Positions 54,529 to 62,464 of a DNA stretch of 64,000 nt are shown here, one piece after another. Below the pieces are notes generated by a model. It worked only from the letters and a program-made list of their open reading frames with translations. It was not told the DNA's origin and did no database searches. The DNA comes from Actinomadura sp. NBRC 104412 (GTDB taxonomy: Bacteria > Actinomycetota > Actinomycetes > Streptosporangiales > Streptosporangiaceae). The stretch is from assembly GCF_030269515.1 (NCBI RefSeq), contig NZ_BSTM01000008.1:124001-188000 (forward strand). Direction: 5' to 3'. A program made the position numbers and the translations under genes. The stretch's first letter is position 1, and every line of letters begins with the position of its first letter.

Positions 54529-57500
54529 ATGAGCGACCGATCCGCCACCGACCGCCCCGCCGCCGACAGCCCCGACCAGCCGGAAGACGGCAAGCCAGAA
54601 GACGGCAGGCCACGAGACGAGCGGGAACTCGTTTTCCCCGCCGACTGGCGGGACCTGCTGCATCCGCGGCGCGGCGGAGGCGCCGTCCCGGAGGTCACGG
54701 TCGACGGCTCCACCGCCGCGAAGGCCGCCGAGATGCTGGCCGACGGGATGGAGACGGTCGAGGCGGCGCTGCGGTCGCCCGACAGCGAGCGCGCCGTGGT
54801 CGGCGCCCTCCGCCGCCACCTGGACGGTGACCCGAACCCGCTGGGCGCGGGGGCGGTCGCCGCCGTCCTGGCGTACCGGCACGGGGGGTACGGACACGTG
54901 CTCGGACTGTTTGTGGACACGTGGATCCGCGAGCACGGGCTCACGTTCGCCGCCTGCGCTCTCACCGAGTTCGCGGGCGTGACGGCCCCCTACCGCCATA
55001 TCGGGAGAGACCAGTGGGCGGTCAGGTTCGCGGACCCCGGGCATGTGATCCACGGCCTTTTCGCCGCACGGCACATCCCCCGCAAGGTACGCGCCCTGCT
55101 CGCCACCACGGACGACGAGGCGTACGAGGACGCGGTCAAGCACCTGGCCGACCACCGCGCCATGCCGGCACAGCAGGCGATGGCCACCTACCTGATACCG
55201 ACCCGGACCGACTGGGTGGAGGAATGCGTCGCCGTGCTGCCGGCCGCCCGACTGCATTTCGGCGGCTGGCTGCTCTGGTGCTCGTTGAGCTCCCCGGACC
55301 ACGCCGAGGTGCTGGCCACACAACTGCCGCTGGGGCACAGCGAAGTGCAGGCCGACGTTCTCGCCACCATCATCGAGGGCGTCGGCACGGCGATCGCGCC
55401 GGCACTCGCCGTGTCCCTCGACAGCAATTCCCTGGACGCCGACCAGCGCAGGCTGGCCCTCCGCACCCTCGCGATGCTGCCCACCGACGAGGCGTTCCAG
55501 CTCATGCTGGACCGCCTGGACCGCCCCTACACGGAAGCCGCGTTGGCCGGGGCCGCCGCGCGATTCCCCATGCGCGCGCTGCGTTTGCTCACGTCCGCGT
55601 CACGTGGCATGTCCAAGACCTCGTCGTTGGCGGCCGACCTGCTGAAGGCGCACGTCCCGGCCCACCGGGAGCCGGCGCAGAGCCTGCTGCCCGACCTGCC
55701 CGCCCAGGACAGGACGGCCCTGGAGGCCGTCCTCGCCTCCACGGCACGGCGTCCCGAGGCACCGGCGGAGGAACTGCCGCCGGTGCTGGTCGCGCCCCCG
55801 TGGAGCACACGCCGCAAGGCCGCGAAGAAGTTGACCGTCGCCGGGCTCGAACCGCCCGACCTGAGCTCGGTGTCCTGGGCGCCGGGCGAGCGCGAGAGGT
55901 GGAAGGCCGATTCCGGGCCGTCCCAACACTGGCGGGACCTGGACGAGATGGTCCGCAAGTTCGACGAGCTGCGCGCCATAGACCAGGTGTACGTGGTCCT
56001 GCACGGCCCCAGGGAGGCCGTCCTGCCGCTGCTCCAGGACTGGGTACCCAAGGAGAACTGGTATCTGGGCTGGAGGCTGCGTGGGTTCGTCGGTCGGTAC
56101 GGTCTGGACGCGCTGCCCATCGCGCTGCGCCTCGCCAAGGCGGGGCCCGGGAACTGGGGCGGGGCGCTGCTGCCCTTCTTCGACCGGCGGGTCGCCGCGC
56201 TCCAGGCGAGCTGGCTCGCGCGGCTGAAGTCGGCCCGCAAGCACGCCGTCGCCTGGTTCGACCGGCACGGTCTCGAAGCGGCGATGATGCTCGTCCCCGA
56301 CGCCGTCGGCAAGGCCGGGGCCGCCCGGCGCAACGCCGAGGTCGCGCTGCGCCACCTCGCCACCCGCCACGGCGACGAGGCGGTCGTCGAGGTCGCCGGT
56401 CGTTACCGGGCCGAGGCCGCCGAGGCGGTCGCCGCGCTGCTGGCCACCGATCCGCTGGAGGTCCTTCCGGCGCGGATCCCCAAGGTCCCCCAGTGGGCCG
56501 ACCCGCTCGCCCTTCCCCAGGTTCTGCTGCGCGATCGCGAACGCAGCCTGCCCCGGGCGGCCACCGAGCACCTGCTGACGATGCTGGCCTTCTCGACGCC
56601 CGACGAGACCTATCCAGGGATCGACATCGTCCGGGAGACCTGTGACCCGGCGTCGCTGGCCGCGTTCTCCTGGGCGGTGTTCAGGCGCTGGCAGGCAAAC
56701 GGCTCGCCGTCCAAGGACGGCTGGGCGCTCACCCAGCTCGGGCTGCTCGGCGACGACGACGCCGTGCGCGGGCTCGCCCCGATGATCCGCGCCTGGCCGG
56801 GGGACGGCGGCCACGCCCGGGCCGTGCAGGGCCTGGACGTGCTCGCCGCCATCGGCACGGACGTCGCGTTGCTGCACCTGTACGGCATCGCGCAGAAGGT
56901 GAAGTTCAAGGCGCTCCGCACCCGCGCGCAGGAGAAGATCGAGCAGGTCGCCGCGGAGCTGAGGCTCACCCCCGAGCAGCTCGCCGACCGGCTGGTTCCC
57001 GACTTCGGGCTGGACGCCGACGGCAGCATGACCCTCGACTACGGTCCGCGCCGCTTCACCGTGGGCTTCGACGAGCAGCTCAAGCCGTACGTCCTGGACG
57101 GGGACGGCAAGCGCCGCAAGGCGCTGCCCAAGCCGGGCGCCAAGGACGACCAGGAGCTCGCGCCCGCGGCCTACAAACGCTTCTCCCAGCTCAAGAAGGA
57201 CGTCCGGACGGTCGCGGCCGACCAGATCCAGCGGCTGGAGACCGCGATGCTGAAGGGCCGCCGCTGGCCGCTCGCGGAGTTCCAGAAGCTGTTCGTCGGC
57301 CACCCCCTCGTCTGGCACATCGTCCGCCGCCTGGTCCTGTCGGCCGAGTACGACGGCGGCACCACCTTCTTCCGGATCGCCGAGGACCGCACGTACGCCG
57401 ACGCCGGGGACGACGCCATCGACCTCCCGGAGAAGGCGACCGTCGGCATCCCGCACCCCATCGAGCTGGGCGGGACCGTGACGGCCTGGTCGGAGATCTT

Positions 57501-57933
57501 CGCCGACTACGAGATTCTGCAGCCCTTCGCCCAGCTCGGACGTCCCGTCCACACGCTCCTCGAGTCCGAGCGCGATTCCGGCAGGCTGACCCGCTTCGAG
57601 GGCATCACCGTCCCGACCGGGAAGGTGCTGGGGCTGCAACGGCGGGGCTGGGAACGCGGCGAGCCGCAGGACGCCGGCATCGAGAGCTGGATCACCCGCG
57701 AGATCGCCCCCGGCCTGTACGTCTCCATAACGCTCGACCCCGGCATCTCCGCGGGTTACGTCGAAATGTTCGAAAACCAGAAACTTACCGTCGTCGCGCT
57801 GGGCCGCACCCGCGCCGACCACACGACGGGGACCGCGCAGCCGCGCTTCGGCGACCTGCCCGCCATAGCGGTCTCCGAGATCCTCACCGACCTGACGAAC
57901 CTCACCGCCGAACACCAAGGAACCCGCCCATGA
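54529..57933 (+). CDS. DUF4132 (MolR/YehI-like) giant protein, first copy
   Basis: Predicted 1134 aa, ATG 54529. After a disordered acidic start (PEDGKPEDGRPRDE) the chain is mostly helical, HEAT-like (for example LAMLPTDEAFQLMLDRLDRP, LRAIDQVYVVLHGPREAVLP), and from about residue 815 carries the DUF4132 core (DGSMTLDYGPRRFTVGFDEQ, LPKPGAKDDQELAPAAYKRF, VPTGKVLGLQRRGWERGEPQ). No signal or membrane segment; no WGR domain. E. coli MolR/YehI belongs here. Its stop overlaps the next ATG (57930-57933). Role unknown; context points to an AAA+-associated scaffold or substrate adaptor. Confidence 0.85.
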   Translation: MSDRSATDRPAADSPDQPEDGKPEDGRPRDERELVFPADWRDLLHPRRGGGAVPEVTVDGSTAAKAAEMLADGMETVEAALRSPDSERAVVGALRRHLDGDPNPLGAGAVAAVLAYRHGGYGHVLGLFVDTWIREHGLTFAACALTEFAGVTAPYRHIGRDQWAVRFADPGHVIHGLFAARHIPRKVRALLATTDDEAYEDAVKHLADHRAMPAQQAMATYLIPTRTDWVEECVAVLPAARLHFGGWLLWCSLSSPDHAEVLATQLPLGHSEVQADVLATIIEGVGTAIAPALAVSLDSNSLDADQRRLALRTLAMLPTDEAFQLMLDRLDRPYTEAALAGAAARFPMRALRLLTSASRGMSKTSSLAADLLKAHVPAHREPAQSLLPDLPAQDRTALEAVLASTARRPEAPAEELPPVLVAPPWSTRRKAAKKLTVAGLEPPDLSSVSWAPGERERWKADSGPSQHWRDLDEMVRKFDELRAIDQVYVVLHGPREAVLPLLQDWVPKENWYLGWRLRGFVGRYGLDALPIALRLAKAGPGNWGGALLPFFDRRVAALQASWLARLKSARKHAVAWFDRHGLEAAMMLVPDAVGKAGAARRNAEVALRHLATRHGDEAVVEVAGRYRAEAAEAVAALLATDPLEVLPARIPKVPQWADPLALPQVLLRDRERSLPRAATEHLLTMLAFSTPDETYPGIDIVRETCDPASLAAFSWAVFRRWQANGSPSKDGWALTQLGLLGDDDAVRGLAPMIRAWPGDGGHARAVQGLDVLAAIGTDVALLHLYGIAQKVKFKALRTRAQEKIEQVAAELRLTPEQLADRLVPDFGLDADGSMTLDYGPRRFTVGFDEQLKPYVLDGDGKRRKALPKPGAKDDQELAPAAYKRFSQLKKDVRTVAADQIQRLETAMLKGRRWPLAEFQKLFVGHPLVWHIVRRLVLSAEYDGGTTFFRIAEDRTYADAGDDAIDLPEKATVGIPHPIELGGTVTAWSEIFADYEILQPFAQLGRPVHTLLESERDSGRLTRFEGITVPTGKVLGLQRRGWERGEPQDAGIESWITREIAPGLYVSITLDPGISAGYVEMFENQKLTVVALGRTRADHTTGTAQPRFGDLPAIAVSEILTDLTNLTAEHQGTRP
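56983..57167 (+). repeat. 185-bp tract nearly identical to 60348-60532
   Basis: In the two DUF4132 genes, bases 56983-57167 and 60348-60532 differ at only about 5 positions, four of them in one 9-base cluster, although the rest of the genes is clearly diverged. It encodes the most conserved part of the DUF4132 core. Synonymous identity this high suggests recent gene conversion. Confidence 0.85.
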
Positions 57934-60900
57934 ACGAGGACACCCTGGTCATTCCCGAGGCGTGGCACCGGTCCATCCATCCACGCCGCGGCGGGGTGGC
58001 CTTGGTGCCGGCCAAGGTGGCCAAGGGGTCGGTCAAGAAGGCCCAGGGCTATGTGGAGCAGTGCCAGGACTACCTTGACGAGCTCACCGGGGAGGTAGGG
58101 GACGCCGGGCTCGCCGTTCAGGCGCGGCTGTATCTGGAAGGGCAGGCCGATCCGCAGGGCGCGGCGGTCGTCGCGCATATCGCGGCGGCGCGGCAGGGGA
58201 GCGCCAACCACGCGACGGTGCTGAAGGTCTTCCTCGACGCCTGGATGATCGAGCATGGCGCCGCCTTCACGGCGTGCGCGGTGGTGGAGCTCGGGTCGAT
58301 CCGGGCCGTTCACGGCACCAGGTCCGTGGACAAGCGCAAGCAGGGGGCCGTCCGCAGAGAATACGCGCTCGGCTCGACCGCGGCGCGGGCGTGCGCGCGC
58401 AGGATGCGGGCGTTGCTGGCCGCAGCCGATGACGCCGAGTACGAGCAGGCCGTGGAGCGCCTCGCGGCACTACGTGACGAGAAGTACCGCAGACTCATCG
58501 TGTCGTACCTGGTCCCGACCCGGCATGACTGGGTCGCGGAATGCTGTGTCGAGGCTGGCGGCAGACGCCCGTACGGCGACGGGAACCCGCGCGTCCTGCT
58601 CTTCCAGTCCCTGGGAACCGCCGACCATGTGACCGCCCTGGGCGGAGACGGCGTGCTGTGGTGGTCGGAGTGCACGGCCGAGGTCGTGACGACCCTGGTC
58701 GACGGCCTTGGCGAAGACGTCCTGCCCATCCTTACCGAGTCCCTCGACAACTCCTACCTCGACAGCGCCGATCGCCAGCGGATCCTGGACGCGATAAGCG
58801 TGCTGCCGACCGACGAGGCGTTCCAGGCGCTGCTCGACAGGCTCGGCCAGAAGCATGTGCAGCCCGCGCTACTGGCGATGGCGAACCGGTATCCCGTACG
58901 CGCAACGCGCATGCTCGCCAACGCCGTCCCGAAGCTACAGGCCAAGGGGGACGCCAAGGCCGCAGGTCGTGTCAAGGACCTGCTGGCAGGCCACATGCTG
59001 ACCCACGCGGACGCGGCCGACGCCGCCCGCCCGGGGCTGACCGAGGAAGGCCAGGCGGTGGTGGCGGCCCTCGCCGCGGCCACCGTACGGGTGCCGGAGG
59101 CGCCGGCGGAGGCGCTGCCCTCCCTGCTGGCCGAGCCGCCCTGGACGCGTCCTCGCAAGGCCGAGAAGCCCGTCGTCATCGCGGGCCTTCCCGTACCGGA
59201 CGGCGCGGACATGGTGTGGGCCGAGGGCGAGCAGGACGCGTGGGCGGTGCCCGCCTTGCCGCCACGGGGCCGGGTCCCAGCGGACACCGACTGGAAGGCG
59301 TTGGCCGAAGAGTTCAGGCAAGGGGGGCTGCTGGGTTACCAGGAGTCACACCTGATGGCGCAGGGCCCGGAGGATGTGGTCCGCCCCCTTCTCTCGGCAT
59401 GGGGAGGCCCCGGCTACTGCGACGTCGACGATGTGCCCTACCTGATGTCCATCGTCGGCCGCTACGGCTTGGACGCGCTGCCGGTGGCGCTGAAGGCGGC
59501 CAGGAACAACCCCGGCTCATGCGCCAAGTTGCTCCTGCCCTACCTGAACGCGCAGGTCGCCGCGCAGATGGCCGCCTGGTACGAACGGGTGAAGACGGCG
59601 CGTAACGCGGCGTTGGCCTGGTTCGACCGGCACGGGACGGGGGCCGCGCGCATGCTGATCCCGGCCGCGCTGGGCAAGGCCGGGAAGGTCCGCCGCCAGG
59701 CCGAGGGCGCGCTGGTGCTGATCGCCTCCCGTACCGGGCGCGAGCCGATCGTGGAGGCCGCGCGCGAGCACGGCGACCGGGCCGCCGAAGTGATCGGCGC
59801 GATGCTGGCCACCGACCCGCTGGACCGCCTCCCGGCCAGGATGCCCGAGGCCACGGAGTGGGCCGATCCCGCCAGGCTGCCGCAAGTGCTGCTGCGCGGG
59901 GACGAGCGGGCGCTGCCGATCACGGCGACCCGGCATCTGATCACCATGCTGGCGATGTCCAAGCCCGGCGAGGTGTACGCGGGCCTGGACGTGGTGAAGG
60001 AGACGTGCGACCCCGACTCCCTGGCCGCGTTCTCCTGGGAAGTGTTCGAGGAGTGGCAGCGCAACGGCGCCCCGTCCAAGGACCGCTGGGCGCTGCATCA
60101 GCTGGCGTGGTTCGGCGACGACGAGACGGTGCGCCGCCTCACCCCGGTGATCCGCGCCTGGCCGGGTGAGGACGGGCATCAGAAGGCGGTCACCGGGCTG
60201 GACGTGCTCGCCGAGATCGGCACGGACGTGGCGCTGCTGCACCTGCACGGCATCGCGCAGAAGGTGAAGTTCAAGGGCCTGAGGACACGGGCGCAGGAGA
60301 AGATCGCCGAGGTGGCGATGAGGCTCGGGCTGAGCCCGGTGCGGCTGGCCGACCGGCTGGTTCCCGACTTCGGGCTGGACGCCGACGGCAGCATGACCCT
60401 CGACTACGGACCGCGCCGCTTCACCGTGGGCTTCGACGAGCAGCTCAAGCCGTACGTCACCGACGAGGACGGCAAGCGCCGCAAGGCGCTGCCCAAGCCG
60501 GGCGCCAAGGACGACCAGGAGCTCGCGCCCGCCGCGTACAAGAGGTTCGCGAACCTGAAGAAGGACGTGCGGACGGTCGCCGCCGACCAGGTCGCCCGGC
60601 TGGAGTCGGCGATGGTGGCGCGGCGCCGCTGGACGCCGGAGGAGTTCCGGACCCTGTTCGTCGAGCACCCGCTGATCTGGCACATCGCCCGCCGCCTGGT
60701 CTGGCTGGCGGAGGACGGGGGCGGCGCGGCGCTGCCCTTCCGCCTGGCCGAGGACCGCACCCTCGCGGACGTGGACGACGATGCCTTCACTCTCCCCGAC
60801 AAGGCGTCGATCGGCATCGCGCATCCCCTCGACCTCGGGGACGAGGGGACGGCGGCCTGGTCGGAGGTGTTCGCCGACTACGAGATCCTCCAGCCGTTCC

Positions 60901-61295
60901 CGCAGCTTGGCCGGGAGACCCACGTGCTGACCGACGAGGAGCGCGCGTCCGAGCGGCTGGCCCGCTTCGAGGGGATCACGGTCCCGGTGCACACCGTGCT
61001 GGGGCTGGTGCGGCGCGGCTGGGAGCGCGGCATGCCGCTGGACGCCGGCATCGAGCGGTGGATCTCCAAGCCCGTGCCCGGCGGCCTGCACGTGGTGATC
61101 GACCTGGACGGGGGCATCAGCGTCGGCTACATCGCGGAGAGCGAGGACCAGACCCTCAACGCGGTCTGGATCAACGACCGGCCCGACGACTTCTGGGCCG
61201 GCGGGGACCTCCGGCACACCTTCGGCGAGCTCGACCCGGTCACCGCGTCCGAGGTGCTGGCCGACCTGACCTGGCTGGCCGGATCCGCGCTCTGA
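57930..61295 (+). CDS. DUF4132 (MolR/YehI-like) giant protein, second copy
   Basis: Predicted 1121 aa, ATG 57930 in an ATGA overlap with the first copy. Full-length paralogue: same N-terminal HPRRGG element, helical middle (DAISVLPTDEAFQALLDRLG, GRYGLDALPVALKAARNNPG) and DUF4132 core (RLVPDFGLDADGSMTLDYGP, TVPVHTVLGLVRRGWERGMP). It lacks the acidic N-terminal extension of the first copy. Outside the core the two differ widely, so both appear to be maintained with separate roles, perhaps as a heteromeric pair. Followed after 62 bases by the AAA+ gene. Confidence 0.85.
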   Translation: MNEDTLVIPEAWHRSIHPRRGGVALVPAKVAKGSVKKAQGYVEQCQDYLDELTGEVGDAGLAVQARLYLEGQADPQGAAVVAHIAAARQGSANHATVLKVFLDAWMIEHGAAFTACAVVELGSIRAVHGTRSVDKRKQGAVRREYALGSTAARACARRMRALLAAADDAEYEQAVERLAALRDEKYRRLIVSYLVPTRHDWVAECCVEAGGRRPYGDGNPRVLLFQSLGTADHVTALGGDGVLWWSECTAEVVTTLVDGLGEDVLPILTESLDNSYLDSADRQRILDAISVLPTDEAFQALLDRLGQKHVQPALLAMANRYPVRATRMLANAVPKLQAKGDAKAAGRVKDLLAGHMLTHADAADAARPGLTEEGQAVVAALAAATVRVPEAPAEALPSLLAEPPWTRPRKAEKPVVIAGLPVPDGADMVWAEGEQDAWAVPALPPRGRVPADTDWKALAEEFRQGGLLGYQESHLMAQGPEDVVRPLLSAWGGPGYCDVDDVPYLMSIVGRYGLDALPVALKAARNNPGSCAKLLLPYLNAQVAAQMAAWYERVKTARNAALAWFDRHGTGAARMLIPAALGKAGKVRRQAEGALVLIASRTGREPIVEAAREHGDRAAEVIGAMLATDPLDRLPARMPEATEWADPARLPQVLLRGDERALPITATRHLITMLAMSKPGEVYAGLDVVKETCDPDSLAAFSWEVFEEWQRNGAPSKDRWALHQLAWFGDDETVRRLTPVIRAWPGEDGHQKAVTGLDVLAEIGTDVALLHLHGIAQKVKFKGLRTRAQEKIAEVAMRLGLSPVRLADRLVPDFGLDADGSMTLDYGPRRFTVGFDEQLKPYVTDEDGKRRKALPKPGAKDDQELAPAAYKRFANLKKDVRTVAADQVARLESAMVARRRWTPEEFRTLFVEHPLIWHIARRLVWLAEDGGGAALPFRLAEDRTLADVDDDAFTLPDKASIGIAHPLDLGDEGTAAWSEVFADYEILQPFPQLGRETHVLTDEERASERLARFEGITVPVHTVLGLVRRGWERGMPLDAGIERWISKPVPGGLHVVIDLDGGISVGYIAESEDQTLNAVWINDRPDDFWAGGDLRHTFGELDPVTASEVLADLTWLAGSAL
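60348..60532 (+). repeat. Partner of the 185-bp near-identical tract
   Basis: Collinear with 56983-57167 at an offset of 3365 bases; see that entry. Sequence on both sides is much less similar. Confidence 0.85.
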
Positions 61296-61357
61296 CCCCC
61301 CGAGAAACCCCCCGAGAACGACGACCCACGCAGACGATCCGCGGATGAGAAGAGAGC

Positions 61358-62464
61358 ATGACCGCACAGGCACGTGAAGAGGAAGACCGGCTGCAGCGTC
61401 CCCCGGCGGAGCTGCGGTTCGCCGACGAGCTGGCCAGGCTGCGGGAGGACGACACCGCCCCGCGCCCGCCCGGCTGGGCGCTGAGCCTGGAGGCGGCGCG
61501 CCGCTTCATCGTCGGCGATCCCGGCCGGGGCGTGCGGCGCAAGTTCGTCGGCGACCCGTCGCTGATCGACCGCGCCCTGGTCGCCCTGGCCACCAGCCGC
61601 GGGCTGATGCTGGTGGGCGAGCCCGGCACCGCCAAGTCGCTGCTGTCGGAGCTGATCGCGGCGGCCGTCAGCGGCGACTCCACCCTCACCATCCAGGGCG
61701 GCGCCGCCACCACCGAGGACCAGATCAAGTACTCGTGGAACTACGCGCTGCTGGTGTCGGAGGGCCCGTCCACCCGGTCGCTGGTGCCGGCGCCGCTGCT
61801 GCGCGGGATGGCCGAGGGCAAGGTGGTGCGGTTCGAGGAGATCACCCGCTGCCCGCTGGAGGTGCAGGACTCGCTGCTGTCGCCGCTGTCGGACCGGGTG
61901 CTGGCCATTCCCGAGCTGACCGGTCCCGACGCGATGGTGTTCGCCCGCGAGGGGTTCAACGTCATCGCGACCGCCAACACCCGTGACCGCGGCGTCAACG
62001 AGATGAGCGCGGCGCTCAAGCGGCGGTTCAACTTCGAGACGGTGTTCCCGATCGCGGACTTCGCCACCGAGCTCGACCTGGTGGAGTCGGAGGCGTCCCG
62101 GCTCCTGGAACAGTCGGGGGTGGGGGTGCCGCCTCGGCGGGACGTGCTGGAGGTGCTGGTCACCACGTTCCGCGAGCTGCGCTCCGGCAAGGCGGCCGAC
62201 GGCCAGTCCATGGACCGGCTGTCGACGGTCATGAGCACGGCCGAGGCGGTGTCGGTCGCGCACGCGGTCGGCATCCGCGGCTGGTTCCTGCGCGGAGAGG
62301 AGGGCACGCCGGAGGACATCGTGGAGTGCCTGGCCGGGACGGCCGCCAAGGACAACCCCGACGACCTGGCCGCACTGCGCCGCTACCTGGAGCAGCAGGC
62401 CGCGCGCCGCAGCGGCCGGCAGTGGAAGGCCCTGCACGCCGCCCGCCACCGTCTCCCGGGCTGA
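61358..62464 (+). CDS. MoxR-type AAA+ ATPase (YehL-like)
   Basis: Predicted 368 aa, ATG 61358 with AGAAGAGAG upstream. AAA_5-type motor: Walker A GEPGTAKS (87-94), Walker B VVRFEE (156-161), sensor 1 ATANTRD (204-210), arginine finger region LKRRFNFET. The N-terminal extension (1-45) and context match the YehL branch of MoxR ATPases rather than MoxR proper. MoxR ATPases work with VWA-domain partners as metal-insertion or maturation chaperones. Stop overlaps the next start by one base (TGATG), so the DUF5682 protein is its coupled partner. Confidence 0.9.
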   Translation: MTAQAREEEDRLQRPPAELRFADELARLREDDTAPRPPGWALSLEAARRFIVGDPGRGVRRKFVGDPSLIDRALVALATSRGLMLVGEPGTAKSLLSELIAAAVSGDSTLTIQGGAATTEDQIKYSWNYALLVSEGPSTRSLVPAPLLRGMAEGKVVRFEEITRCPLEVQDSLLSPLSDRVLAIPELTGPDAMVFAREGFNVIATANTRDRGVNEMSAALKRRFNFETVFPIADFATELDLVESEASRLLEQSGVGVPPRRDVLEVLVTTFRELRSGKAADGQSMDRLSTVMSTAEAVSVAHAVGIRGWFLRGEEGTPEDIVECLAGTAAKDNPDDLAALRRYLEQQAARRSGRQWKALHAARHRLPG

